Shown here piece after piece: positions 53,469 through 62,855 of a DNA stretch of 64,000 bases (positions are counted from its first letter, which is position 1; each line of letters opens with the position of its first letter). A program made the translations under genes and the position numbers. The notes beneath the pieces are model-generated. The model was given only the letters and a program-made list of their open reading frames with translations, did not search any database and was not told the DNA's origin. Source of the DNA: Prevotella sp. (GTDB lineage: Bacteria > Bacteroidota > Bacteroidia > Bacteroidales > Bacteroidaceae); contig JAFZSL010000040.1 of NCBI GenBank assembly GCA_017619375.1, positions 100,809-164,808 on the forward strand, read 5' to 3'.

Positions 53469-54038
53469 ATGAAGATTATACTCAAGGAAGACATCATCGG
53501 TCTGGGATACAAAAACGAAATTGTGGATGTGAAGCCAGGTTACGGACGTAACTATCTCATCCCTCAGAAGAAGGGCGTCATCGCTTCTCCCTCTGCTATC
53601 AAGCAACTGGAGGAAAACATGCGCCAGCAGGCTCATAAAATCGAGGCTCAGAAAGCTGCCGCACAAAAGCGTGCCGACCAGCTGGAAGGCGTCGTGGTGG
53701 AAGTGGCAGCCAAAGTCAGCACCACTGGCGTGCTCTATGGCTCTGTCAACAAAAACACCGTCGCCGAGGAATTGGCCAAGAAGGGCATTGAGGTTGACCG
53801 CAAGATCATCACCATGCACGACATCAAGTCTGTGGGTGAGTATGAGGCTACCATTCATTTCTACAAGGACGTGGAGGTGAAAGTTCCTGTCAAGGTTGTG
53901 GCTGAGAACAAGGAAGAGCTTGCTGCTGCAGCTGCTGCTGTCGAGGAGAAGCCCGCAGAGGAAGTGGCTCCCGTAGAGGAGACACAGGAGATGATCGACG
54001 AGAAGGAAGTTCTCGAGGACATCGCTTCCGCTGAATAA
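53469..54038 (+). CDS. rplI: 50S ribosomal protein L9
   Basis: 189 residues. The N-terminal RNA-binding domain (MKIILKEDIIGLGYKNEIVD, then KPGYGRNYLIP) and the long central helix (QAHKIEAQKAAAQKRADQLE) are typical. The C-terminal domain follows to about 147, and then an extra 40-residue alanine/glutamate-rich tail (EELAAAAAAVEEKPAEEV onward) makes it longer than the usual L9 of about 150. Last gene of the operon; a terminator follows. Confidence 0.95.
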   Translation: MKIILKEDIIGLGYKNEIVDVKPGYGRNYLIPQKKGVIASPSAIKQLEENMRQQAHKIEAQKAAAQKRADQLEGVVVEVAAKVSTTGVLYGSVNKNTVAEELAKKGIEVDRKIITMHDIKSVGEYEATIHFYKDVEVKVPVKVVAENKEELAAAAAAVEEKPAEEVAPVEETQEMIDEKEVLEDIASAE

Positions 54039-54087
54039 GAAAAAAGAAAGATCACAGGGTATCCTGTAAAGGGATGACCTATTTGAT

Positions 54088-54125
54088 GCGAATGAAGAGA
54101 CTTCCCGTCCCTTCATTCGCTTTTT
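54088..54125 (+). terminator. Terminator of the ribosomal protein operon
   Basis: GCGAATGAAG and CTTCATTCGC with further GAC/GTC pairing around the loop, followed by five T residues. Confidence 0.85.
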
Positions 54126-54245
54126 CTTGTTCAATGGTATCCCTTGTGTTTCTATTATTCCAGGCATTTCCATCATCTCTTAGTTCCTATCTTTTGACTT
54201 ACATCAATAAACATCCGTTTATATGCAAAAAAACTATTGTTTTTC

Positions 54246-54276
54246 TTTGCCGTGTGCGCACACAGTGCTACCTTTG
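54246..54276 (+). promoter_or_regulatory. Promoter of a short unit with tiny ORFs
   Basis: TTTG at 54246-54249, a 19-nt spacer and TACCTTTG at 54269-54276: a consensus promoter with no ordinary gene after it. Predicted start about 54283. Confidence 0.65.
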
Positions 54277-54319
54277 CATCGTCAAAACAAAAGTAGAATT
54301 GATTAAATAGCATAAGGAT

Positions 54320-54400
54320 ATGGATATTTTCATCATGGCTGTCCGCTTTCTTGGCGTGATGGCGGAAATCAAGGAAAAGACTCACAAGGTATTTGGATGA
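54320..54400 (+). CDS. Candidate 26-residue small protein
   Basis: Within a transcript of about 210 nt bounded by a consensus promoter (54246-54276) and a strong terminator (54456-54491), ATG 54320 opens a 26-codon frame (MDIFIMAVRFLGVMAEIKEK then THKVFG). It has a short hydrophobic front and a basic back and is preceded by AAGGAT. Its TGA overlaps a second ATG (54397) that opens a 13-codon frame, as in translational coupling. This could be a small protein gene, a leader peptide or an sRNA with fortuitous frames. Confidence 0.35.
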   Translation: MDIFIMAVRFLGVMAEIKEKTHKVFG

Positions 54401-54455
54401 TTTCAAAACTTGAAAAAGGTAAGGATTGTTTTTCATAAGATCAAAGGTTGACTTG

Positions 54456-54491
54456 CGACTGCGACACCATGTGTGCCGCAGTCGTTTTTTT
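54456..54491 (+). terminator. Terminator of the short unit
   Basis: CGACTGCG and CGCAGTCG form a perfect 8-bp stem around a 13-nt loop that can pair further (ACAC/GTGT), followed by seven T residues. Confidence 0.8.
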
Positions 54492-54569
54492 GTAATGTCC
54501 TGTTCCAGAGACTCCGCGAATATTCTGTTCCCCAAAGCCGCCAAGAATGTCCTCCCCGCCGCGAATATT

Positions 54570-54592
54570 CTGACGGATTTGCAATCCGTCAG
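54570..54592. repeat. Perfect 10-bp palindrome in a duplicated spacer
   Basis: CTGACGGATT and AATCCGTCAG flank TGC. Nearby are two direct repeats: CGCGAATATTCTG at about 54514 and 54560, and ATAAGGATTTTTAATC at about 54601 and 54629. The 54500-54720 spacer has no gene and looks like decayed REP-like sequence. Confidence 0.55.
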
Positions 54593-54806
54593 CATATAAT
54601 ATAAGGATTTTTAATCAGTATGTAACATAAGGATTTTTAATCCGATAAAATCTTTGTTATCAATCACTTAATAGCGCTTTCATCGGATTGCCAACCCTTA
54701 TCGTTCACACAGCCAATCTTGGCGAAGGTTGTTAATAGAGTGTATGTGGAAATTCAATCTTACCGAAAAATTCACCGCTCTTTGCATTTGTTTTGTTTTT
54801 TTTCAT

Positions 54807-54814
54807 TAACTTTG
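54807..54814 (+). promoter_or_regulatory. -7 box for the ilvE operon
   Basis: TAACTTTG with TTTG boxes upstream at 54781-54784 and 54787-54790. Leader about 50 nt. Confidence 0.55.
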
Positions 54815-54872
54815 CGCTGTGAATACCGTCAACGACTAAAAACAACGAATAATCAACGAAAACAACGCAGAT

Positions 54873-55889
54873 ATGAAACAATTGGATTGGGCAAACTTGT
54901 CCTTTGGCTACATGCCTACCGACTACAATGTACGGTGCTACTACCGAGATGGAAAATGGGGTGAAATAGAGATTTGCTCTGATGAGTATCTGAAATTACA
55001 CATGGCTGCAACCAGCCTGCACTACGGCCAAGAAGCTTTCGAAGGACTCAAGGCCTACAGGTGCCCCGATGGGAAGGTGAGGGTCTTCCGTATGGATGAG
55101 AATGCTGCTCGTCTGCAAAGCACCTGCAGGGGTATCATGATGCCGGAGGTTCCTACGGAACTCTTTGAGGAAATGGTCACCAAGGTGGTGAGACTCAATC
55201 AGGAGTATATCCCCACCTATGAGAGCGGTGCCACGCTTTACATCAGGCCGTTGCTCATCGGTACCTCCGCACAGGTGGGTGTGCATCCCGCAAGTGAATA
55301 CCTTTTCCTCATCTTCGTCACACCGGTGGGACCGTATTTCAAGGGAGGTTTCTCCACCAATCCCTATGTCATCATCCGCGATTACGACCGTTCTGCACCT
55401 CTTGGTACGGGCAAGTACAAGGTGGGTGGCAACTATGCCGCTTCCCTTTTCGCCAACAACCTGGCCCACGAGAAAGGCTATGCTTGCGAGTTCTACCTCG
55501 ATGCCAAGGAGAAGAAATACATGGATGAATGTGGCGCCGCCAATTTCTTCGGCATCAAGGACAACACCTATGTCACACCGAAATCGACATCCATCCTGCC
55601 CAGCATCACCAACAAGAGCCTTATGCAGTTGGCTGAAGACTTAGGCATGAAGGTGGAGCGCAGGCCCATCCCCGAGGAAGAGTTGTCTACTTTCGAGGAG
55701 GCTGGTGCTTGTGGAACGGCGGCCGTCATCAGCCCCATCTCCTATATCGACGACCTTGATACTGGCGTACGATATGAGTTCGGCGACAAACCAGGCCCCA
55801 TCTCCAAAAAACTGTACGATACCCTCCGTGGCATCCAGTATGGCACTATCGAGGACAAGCATGGCTGGACCACTGTGGTCATCGAGTGA
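54873..55889 (+). CDS. ilvE: Branched-chain amino acid aminotransferase
   Basis: 338 residues, class IV PLP aminotransferase. YGQEAFEGLKAYR (about 50-62), the PLP-binding Lys183 in GTGKYKVGGNYAAS, ECGAANFFGI (about 213) and a C-terminal GTAAVISPI with the phosphate-binding residues. It interconverts leucine, isoleucine and valine with their keto acids. Full length. Followed by a DUF975 gene 22 bases later. Confidence 0.95.
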   Translation: MKQLDWANLSFGYMPTDYNVRCYYRDGKWGEIEICSDEYLKLHMAATSLHYGQEAFEGLKAYRCPDGKVRVFRMDENAARLQSTCRGIMMPEVPTELFEEMVTKVVRLNQEYIPTYESGATLYIRPLLIGTSAQVGVHPASEYLFLIFVTPVGPYFKGGFSTNPYVIIRDYDRSAPLGTGKYKVGGNYAASLFANNLAHEKGYACEFYLDAKEKKYMDECGAANFFGIKDNTYVTPKSTSILPSITNKSLMQLAEDLGMKVERRPIPEEELSTFEEAGACGTAAVISPISYIDDLDTGVRYEFGDKPGPISKKLYDTLRGIQYGTIEDKHGWTTVVIE

Positions 55890-55911
55890 TTATCTTTTTT
55901 CTCATATAATT

Positions 55912-56532
55912 ATGGATACTAATCAAGGTTATAAGAATCGGGCCCTTAAAAATCTGGAGGGCAACTGGTCGGACGCAGCCATTCTGACGTTGGTCTATAT
56001 GGTCGTAACGGGTGGCATCAATTTCTTTATCAATCCGTATAAACAAACTACGAGTGGCACTGTGGTGTCATTGCTTTGGCTGATTCTCTGCATTCCTTTA
56101 ATGTGGGGCTACGTCACTTCGTTCCTCAGTTTCATACGGGGCGAGGAGAAATTGACACTCTCCAAGTTGATAGAGCCGTATAAAGGGACAGACTGGAGAC
56201 GGATAGTTATAACATATCTGCTGGTGTTTGTCTATACTTTCCTTTGGAGTTTGCTCCTCATTGTTCCCGGCATCATCAAGGCGCTTTCCTATTCCATGAC
56301 GCCTTTTGTGTTGAAAGATAATCCTGAGTTGAGTGGCAATGCAGCCATCGAGAAGAGCATGAGGATGATGGATGGTCATAAAATGGATTTGTTCCTGCTG
56401 GTTTTGAGTTTCATAGGATGGGCTATTTTGTCTATGTTCACCTTTGGACTCGGCTTTATCTTGCTCATTCCTTATATGATGACTTCCTTAGCCCACTTCT
56501 ATGAGGATTTGAAAGGCAATAGCCGGATCTGA
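55912..56532 (+). CDS. DUF975 family membrane protein
   Basis: 206 residues with about five hydrophobic helices (ILTLVYMVVTGGINFFI; VVSLLWLILCIPLMWGYV; IVITYLLVFVYTFLWSLLLI; LFLLVLSFIGWAILSMFTFG; FILLIPYMMTSLAHFY). The N-terminal ALKNLEGNWSDAAILTLVY and the loop with VLKDNPELSGNAAIEKSMRMMDGHK are DUF975 hallmarks. Function unknown. The start at 55912 follows the ilvE stop by 22 bases; an upstream open frame overlapping ilvE is out of frame with it and discarded. trmB follows 20 bases later. Confidence 0.85.
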   Translation: MDTNQGYKNRALKNLEGNWSDAAILTLVYMVVTGGINFFINPYKQTTSGTVVSLLWLILCIPLMWGYVTSFLSFIRGEEKLTLSKLIEPYKGTDWRRIVITYLLVFVYTFLWSLLLIVPGIIKALSYSMTPFVLKDNPELSGNAAIEKSMRMMDGHKMDLFLLVLSFIGWAILSMFTFGLGFILLIPYMMTSLAHFYEDLKGNSRI

Positions 56533-56552
56533 GAAACTATTAAACAGATTGA

Positions 56553-57323
56553 ATGGGAAAAGGAAAATTGGCGAAATTCGCCGATATGGAAAGATATGAG
56601 AACGTGTTCCAATACCCCTATTCTGTGGTGGAGCACGTACCTTTCGAGATGAAAGGGCGTTGGCACGAGGACTATTTCCACAACGATAATCCCATCATCC
56701 TGGAGTTGGGATGTGGCAAGGGTGAGTACACCGTGGGTCTGGCCAGGATGTTCCCTGACATCAATTTCATCGGTGTGGACATCAAGGGGGCGCGTATGTG
56801 GACGGGAGCCACCCAGGCGTTGAACGAGCAGTTGGGCAACGTGGCGTTTCTCAGGACCAACATCGAGGTCATCGAGCGCTTTTTCTCTCCAGGCGAGGTG
56901 AAGGAGATATGGCTCACCTTCAGCGACCCGCAGATGAAGAACCCGCGCAAGCGCCTTTCCAGTACCACCTTCCTTGAGCGGTATCGCAAGTTCCTCGTCG
57001 ACGGGGGAGTGGTGCATCTCAAGACCGACTCCAACTTCCTTTTCACCTACACCTCCTTGTTGGTGGAGAAAAACAACCTTCCCGTGCTCTGGCGCACGGA
57101 AGACCTTTACCACGATGATGGCATGGATGATGCCACCCGGCAAATCCTTTCCATTCATACCTATTATGAAAATATGTGGATAGAGCGCGGACTCAACATC
57201 AGGTACATCAAATTCCGACTGCCACACACTGGAGTTTTGGAGGAACCTGACGTGGAAATTCCACTCGATGAATACAGGTCATATCGGAGAGACAAGCGCA
57301 GCACGCGGGAAACGGCGAAATGA
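56553..57323 (+). CDS. trmB: tRNA (guanine(46)-N7)-methyltransferase
   Basis: 256 residues. SAM-binding motif [16 protein letters not shown] (about 49-64), [12 protein letters not shown], and the TrmB catalytic segment [15 protein letters not shown] (about 123-137); the C-terminal part contacts tRNA. It methylates G46 in the variable loop of tRNAs. Length is slightly above the common 210-240. Probably the last gene of the ilvE transcript. Confidence 0.93.
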   Translation: MGKGKLAKFADMERYENVFQYPYSVVEHVPFEMKGRWHEDYFHNDNPIILELGCGKGEYTVGLARMFPDINFIGVDIKGARMWTGATQALNEQLGNVAFLRTNIEVIERFFSPGEVKEIWLTFSDPQMKNPRKRLSSTTFLERYRKFLVDGGVVHLKTDSNFLFTYTSLLVEKNNLPVLWRTEDLYHDDGMDDATRQILSIHTYYENMWIERGLNIRYIKFRLPHTGVLEEPDVEIPLDEYRSYRRDKRSTRETAK

Positions 57324-57533
57324 AAAGAGCCGGAATACTGGGAGTAAAACAAGTATTTAATTTGTTGTTTCATCAATGTTGAAAATCTTCCAATACATGA
57401 TCTTGGTATGTAAACAAGCCCGTTTGATGCCTCTGAGTGCGTGAAATGTCATATTTTAATCAAAAAACAAGGGTGTGATACAAAAAACAAAGTAAATGTT
57501 TCTTTTAAAAAAGAAAACTATAACGCTTTTTAA

Positions 57534-57541
57534 TATTTTTG
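57534..57541 (+). promoter_or_regulatory. -7 box for the susCD operon
   Basis: TATTTTTG, no clear TTTG partner. Leader about 65 nt and very A/T-rich. The remainder of the 290-bp spacer after trmB shows no gene or clear structure. Confidence 0.45.
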
Positions 57542-57613
57542 CATAAATTTTCTGACGATTACACATTATAATATGTAAATTTCCTAAATTTATCAACTTA
57601 AAACAAAAACTCT

Positions 57614-60600
57614 ATGAGCATTACAAAATTCATGAGAATGCCTTTAGCGTTGCTGTTCCTGCTTTGCTTGTTCCCAATGGGAGCATTGGCACAAAGCGTC
57701 GTAAAAGGAACGGTAATTGATGAGACGGGAGAACCGGTTATTGGTGCAAGTGTGCAAGTGCAAGGTACCAGGACTGGTGCTATCACCGACCTCAATGGTA
57801 ATTTCAGTGTGGAGGCTGCCAGCAATGCCACACTGCAGATCTCTTACGTAGGCTATGTCACTGAGACCGTCAGTGTGCAGGGCCGGAATAACATTCAGAT
57901 CACTCTGAGAGAAGACGCTGCTTCTCTGGAAGACGTGGTGGTTATCGGTTACGGTACCCAGAAGAAAAAGTTGGTTACCGGTGCTACCGTTCAGGTCAAG
58001 GGTGAAGACATTGCCAAACTGAACACCACCAGTGCTCTTGAAGCCATGCAGTCAAGCACTCCTGGTGTGCAGATCACACAGTCATCCACACAGCCAGGCA
58101 AGGGATACAAGGTTTACATCCGTGGTATCGGTACCACAGGTAATGCCGCTCCTCTTTATGTCATCGACGGTGTGGCTGGTGGTGACCTCAACGGAATCAA
58201 CCCCAACGATATCGAGAGCATCGACGTCCTCAAGGATGCTGCTTCGGCTGCCATCTATGGTGCACGTGCTGCCAACGGCGTCATCCTCGTTACCACAAGG
58301 CAAGGCAAGGCTGGCAAGATTGAACTCAGTTATAATGGTGCCATGGGTTGGTCCAACGCCTACAAGCGTCCGCAACTGCTCAATGCTCAGCAATATATGA
58401 CGATTATTGATGAGTACTCCTTCAACACTTCTGGTCAAAAGATGAATTGGGCAGGAGATCCTGGTAAGAACAATGGCTTCGTTCCTCAGGACATTCTCAA
58501 GAGGGTTGCCGACGGTTGGGAAGGCACTGACTGGTGGGGTGCATTCGAAAACGAGAATGCTCAGCAGCAGAATCATTCTGTCACCTTGACCGGTGGTACT
58601 GACCGTTCAAAGTTCGCCATGTCATACACCTATACCGGCAACGAAGGTATCATGGGTGCTGAAATGGCTTCTTTCTACAAGCGCCACACCATCCGCATCA
58701 ACAGCGACCATGTGCTCTTGAGAGTCAAGGACTACGATGCCATCACCATCGGTGAGAACATCTCCATTGGCTACACCAAGAGTCACGACTTGGCTGAGGA
58801 CGGCATGTACTGGAGCTACATCCACAGCTTGCTTCAGACTTGTCCTCTCGTGCCACAGTACGCTGACAATGGCGACATCTATTACTATCAGGATTTTGAT
58901 GGCACTGTTAAGTATGGTGACGGCTGGAACGCTTCCTTGTTCAGCAACCCATGGGAGAACCTCAAGAAGGGTGGTTTCAACTCCATGGCAGAGAGCCGCA
59001 ACATCAATACCAGCGCAACTGCTTTCCTTACCATCCAGCCTATCAAGGGTCTGAGATTCCGTTCTCAGTTCAACTACAGCTGGGGTTCAGGTGCATATCG
59101 CAACTATAATGAGCCACGTTCGTCTGGTTATGGAAATGCCACATCTCCTATTTATAGTGTGAGCCAGAGCACTTGGTTGAATACCAACTGGTCTATCGAG
59201 AACACCCTCACTTACGACCTTCCCATCATTTCTGGTCACAAGATCAGCGCAATGGTTGGCCAGACCTACCAGAGCACTGACTGGAGTGTGAACCTCGGTG
59301 GTTCCAACAAGGTGAATTATGGCGACCAACTCGCTACTTTGAAGGGCTGGAATTCTGCTTGGCTGTCAAACATCAAATTGGTGAATGCTACCGATGCTAC
59401 GCTTACTGGCTCTCCCAATGATGAGGAGTATCTCGCTTCTTGGTTCGGTCGTGTAAGCTGGGACTGGAATGAGACCTACATGGCTACCGCAACCTTGCGT
59501 TATGATGGTTCAAGTATCTTTACCGATGGCAAGCGCTGGGGTGTGTTCCCGTCAGTGTCTGTTGGTTGGGTGGTCAGCAACGAACCTTTCATGGCAAGCA
59601 CCAACAGTTGGATGGACTTCTTCAAACTCCGTGCATCTTGGGGTCAGAATGGTAACAAGGACATCTCCAAGTACCAGTATCTCGCAACCATCGCTCTTTC
59701 GGGCGAAGCCGGCGACGCTGGCTATAAGTTCGGTTCAGACATGGCTACTTCTGTTGCCGGAAGTCCCAATGTAGGTGCTTACGCCAACATCGTACCCAAT
59801 CCCGACTTGACTTGGGAGACCTCTGAGCAGCTCGACTTTGGTTTCGATGCACGCTTCCTCAAGAGTCGTCTGGGTGTCAACTTCGACTGGTATAAGAAGA
59901 CGACAAAGGACTGGCTGATTGGTGGCAACCTGCTTGCCATCTACGGTACCAACCCTGCCGCCATCAATGGTGGTGACGTGGAGAACACAGGTATTGAACT
60001 TGCTCTCACTTGGAGAGACAGGATTGGTAGTGACTTCGACTACAACATTGGCGTGAACTTGGCTACCAACAAGAACAAGGTAACCCGTATCGCCAACGAT
60101 AACCACTATATCAATGGTCCCAGTGGCGTGCTCTCACAAGGTACAGAGTACTGCTATCGTGCAGAGGAAGGCAAGCCTATCGGTTACTTCTACGGTATGT
60201 CTTACAGCGGTATCTGGCAGAACCAAGCTCAGATCGATGCCGCCCGTCAAGCTGGCAAGGCTGTTCTTGACAACGCACAGCCTGGTGACTGCATCTGGGA
60301 TGACTATAATGGTGACGGTGTGATCACCTACGCTGAAGGTGATGATTGCGACCGCCATGAGATTGGTAATCCTAACCCGGATATCATGCTTGGTGTCAAC
60401 CTCGGCTTTGCTTGGAGAGGCTTTGACTTCGCTGTGAACGGTGCCGGTGCATTCGGTCAGCAGATCATGCGTTCTTATCGTTCGTTCAGTGATGCTCCTT
60501 ACCAAAACTACGACACCACCATCCTGGAGCGTTGGACTGGCGAGGGTACCTCAAACACCCAGCCTCGCATTTCTGCTACTGGTCACCAGAACACCAACTG

Positions 60601-60871
60601 GGTATCCACTCGTTACATGGAGGATGCAGACTACTTCAAGATCAAGACTGTGACCCTCGGCTACGACTTCAAGCATATTTGGAAGTCTTGCCCGTTCCAG
60701 CAACTCCGTTTCTATGTCCAGGCTCAGAACCTTTGCACCTTCACCAGTTACACAGGCCTCGATCCTGAGGTTGGTAACTCTGCTGGTGGTTCAGGTTGGG
60801 CTTCTGGTATCGACCTGGGTCTCTACCCACCATCTCGTACATATTTGGTTGGTGCAAGTATTAAATTCTAA
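57614..60871 (+). CDS. SusC/RagA-family TonB-dependent outer membrane transporter
   Basis: 1085 residues. Signal peptide (LALLFLLCLFPMGALAQS), then a carboxypeptidase-regulatory-like domain (VVKGTVIDETGEPVIGASVQ), a TonB-box region (DVVVIGYGTQKK, about 112-123), the plug (GVQITQSSTQPGKGYKVYIR then GIGTTGNAAPLYVIDGV) and a 22-strand-type barrel ending YLVGASIKF with the terminal phenylalanine. It imports a ligand, usually a glycan or peptide, with the SusD partner. No N-terminal STN domain or neighbouring sigma/anti-sigma pair is present. The ligand cannot be predicted; no enzyme gene lies in the operon inside the window. Confidence 0.95.
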   Translation: MSITKFMRMPLALLFLLCLFPMGALAQSVVKGTVIDETGEPVIGASVQVQGTRTGAITDLNGNFSVEAASNATLQISYVGYVTETVSVQGRNNIQITLREDAASLEDVVVIGYGTQKKKLVTGATVQVKGEDIAKLNTTSALEAMQSSTPGVQITQSSTQPGKGYKVYIRGIGTTGNAAPLYVIDGVAGGDLNGINPNDIESIDVLKDAASAAIYGARAANGVILVTTRQGKAGKIELSYNGAMGWSNAYKRPQLLNAQQYMTIIDEYSFNTSGQKMNWAGDPGKNNGFVPQDILKRVADGWEGTDWWGAFENENAQQQNHSVTLTGGTDRSKFAMSYTYTGNEGIMGAEMASFYKRHTIRINSDHVLLRVKDYDAITIGENISIGYTKSHDLAEDGMYWSYIHSLLQTCPLVPQYADNGDIYYYQDFDGTVKYGDGWNASLFSNPWENLKKGGFNSMAESRNINTSATAFLTIQPIKGLRFRSQFNYSWGSGAYRNYNEPRSSGYGNATSPIYSVSQSTWLNTNWSIENTLTYDLPIISGHKISAMVGQTYQSTDWSVNLGGSNKVNYGDQLATLKGWNSAWLSNIKLVNATDATLTGSPNDEEYLASWFGRVSWDWNETYMATATLRYDGSSIFTDGKRWGVFPSVSVGWVVSNEPFMASTNSWMDFFKLRASWGQNGNKDISKYQYLATIALSGEAGDAGYKFGSDMATSVAGSPNVGAYANIVPNPDLTWETSEQLDFGFDARFLKSRLGVNFDWYKKTTKDWLIGGNLLAIYGTNPAAINGGDVENTGIELALTWRDRIGSDFDYNIGVNLATNKNKVTRIANDNHYINGPSGVLSQGTEYCYRAEEGKPIGYFYGMSYSGIWQNQAQIDAARQAGKAVLDNAQPGDCIWDDYNGDGVITYAEGDDCDRHEIGNPNPDIMLGVNLGFAWRGFDFAVNGAGAFGQQIMRSYRSFSDAPYQNYDTTILERWTGEGTSNTQPRISATGHQNTNWVSTRYMEDADYFKIKTVTLGYDFKHIWKSCPFQQLRFYVQAQNLCTFTSYTGLDPEVGNSAGGSGWASGIDLGLYPPSRTYLVGASIKF

Positions 60872-60885
60872 TTCGACAACAAGTT

Positions 60886-62835
60886 ATGAAGAAATATTTA
60901 TTATCAGCAGTAGCTGTTTTGTCAGCAGCAACTTTGTTTACATCTTGTAACGACATGCTGGACACCGATCCACGCGTTACTGAGTTGACTGCGGCTACTT
61001 TCCCAGGTAAGCCGGCAGATGTTGAGGCGTTGAATGCAGCAACCTACAGTATTATGAATACGTTGGGTGGCGGCGATCAAAGTGGTATCTTGAATAATCC
61101 GTTCTATTGGTGGTCTCTTATGTCTGACGACTGCTACGGAAGTGGCGGTTTGCAGGATAATGTGGCCAAGTCGTTGCATCATTTCACAACGGCCAGTGCC
61201 AATCAGTATGAACAGGATTTCATCCTACTCTATGGCGGTATTTCACGTGCCAACAACCAGATTGAGACCATCGACAATGTGGAATGGACTGACGCTCAGA
61301 AGGCTCAGCGCAATCAGTTGCTTGGTGAGGGTTACTTCATGCGTGGTCTTTACACCATGTGGCTCACCCAATTGTATGGCGATGTGCCTCTGATCACTTC
61401 TACCGTTATTACTGAAGATATGTGGGACGAGGTGAGTGCAGAGGAATACATCTACCCACAGATTATTGCAGACTTTATTTCTGCCAAGAATTTGATGAAG
61501 CCAGAAAGGGCCAATGGCTCAGGTCATGCTGACAAGTTCGCAGCCGAGGCTTTCATTGCCCGTGCTTGGATGTTCTGGGCTGGCTTCTATAAGAAAGCAG
61601 GCGAACTCGTCAATGCTGATGCTACGATGAATCTTGTTAACGTCGCTGGTGAGCCCATCACTCAGGAGGGCCTCAATGCCACTTCTGTTTCAAAGTCTGA
61701 TGTCATTGCAGGTTTGAGGGACATCGTTTCCAATGGTGGTTACAAACTTTGCGAGGACTTCCGCTCACTCTGGCAGTACTCCAACAGTTTGCTTTGGGAC
61801 GAGGCTCATGACAACGAAGATGGTACTGGCAATCTTGAAGGTACACATGCTTATCCTTTCATCGCTGACATGAAGCGTGAGAACTGCTTCGACCAGCCTG
61901 GAATGGGTAATGGCAACACCGAGGAAATCTTCCAGATTCAGTTCATGAATGCCTCCAAGTGGGCCATCGGCGGTACCTATAACAATCCGCGTATGTACTC
62001 CAACTATCTCTCATGTTTCTGGGGACTTCGTAATGGTGCTACCAACGACAACGGTAAACGTGACAAGACTTATCCATTCAACCAGGGTTGGGGTCAGGGT
62101 ACTCCTTCATGCAATATTTGGGATGACTGGACAGATGCTGAGAGAGCTGGAGGTTACACTGACATCCGCAAGCTCGGTACTCTGATTGACCTTGACAATG
62201 AGCTTGAAGCCTATACTTATGAGAAGGACGACAACGAGGAGTCTGGCTATGCTGTGAAGAAGTACGCTGATGTCAACCTTGACGCTTGCGCCGCCGACAA
62301 CGATTCATGGTGGTCAAAGTGCGAGGGTTACTCCAGCAGCTCGCTTGACAACAAGCAGCAGGGTGACCACTTCGAGGATTACTACCTGATGCGTTATGCC
62401 GACGTTCTCCTTATGCTGACCGAACTTACAGGCGAAGCTCAGTGGATGAACATGGTTCAGGCTCGTGCCGGTGTTCCTCAGACTGGATACTCTTTGACAA
62501 ACGTTCAGAACGAGCGTCGTTGGGAGTTCGCTCTTGAGGGTCTTCGTTTCAACGATATGCGTCGTTGGTCAGGTATTAACTCAGGTGAGGGTTCATACGC
62601 TGCCAAGGCTCTCCAGGCTCAGAACGGCAAGCAGATTGTATGCTATGGCCAGAAGAGTGCCAAGGTTTCCATGGGACATATGACCTGTTCTTGGGCCAAG
62701 CGTTACGCTGACACCAACGGTTTCTTGCCCAAGCCTCAAGCTCAGATGACTCTGATGAATAACAGGATGAAGCAGAATCCAGGATGGGATAATGAGACTC
62801 CTGCTAATGAGTGGACATATAAAGTTCTTTATTAA
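60886..62835 (+). CDS. SusD/RagB-family nutrient-binding outer membrane lipoprotein
   Basis: 649 residues. Lipoprotein signal AVAVLSAATLFTSC (cysteine about 21) followed by NDMLDTDPR, the classic SusD mature start. TPR-like helices are visible (GEGYFMRGLYTMWLTQLYGD; AEAFIARAWMFWAGFYKKAG), and the C-terminal part has DYYLMRYADVLLMLTEL, the RWEFALEGLRFNDMRRW signature and LPKPQAQMTL. It caps the SusC barrel and binds the ligand outside the cell. 14-bp gap from susC. Confidence 0.95.
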   Translation: MKKYLLSAVAVLSAATLFTSCNDMLDTDPRVTELTAATFPGKPADVEALNAATYSIMNTLGGGDQSGILNNPFYWWSLMSDDCYGSGGLQDNVAKSLHHFTTASANQYEQDFILLYGGISRANNQIETIDNVEWTDAQKAQRNQLLGEGYFMRGLYTMWLTQLYGDVPLITSTVITEDMWDEVSAEEYIYPQIIADFISAKNLMKPERANGSGHADKFAAEAFIARAWMFWAGFYKKAGELVNADATMNLVNVAGEPITQEGLNATSVSKSDVIAGLRDIVSNGGYKLCEDFRSLWQYSNSLLWDEAHDNEDGTGNLEGTHAYPFIADMKRENCFDQPGMGNGNTEEIFQIQFMNASKWAIGGTYNNPRMYSNYLSCFWGLRNGATNDNGKRDKTYPFNQGWGQGTPSCNIWDDWTDAERAGGYTDIRKLGTLIDLDNELEAYTYEKDDNEESGYAVKKYADVNLDACAADNDSWWSKCEGYSSSSLDNKQQGDHFEDYYLMRYADVLLMLTELTGEAQWMNMVQARAGVPQTGYSLTNVQNERRWEFALEGLRFNDMRRWSGINSGEGSYAAKALQAQNGKQIVCYGQKSAKVSMGHMTCSWAKRYADTNGFLPKPQAQMTLMNNRMKQNPGWDNETPANEWTYKVLY

Positions 62836-62855
62836 TATATTAATAAGTATTCAAA

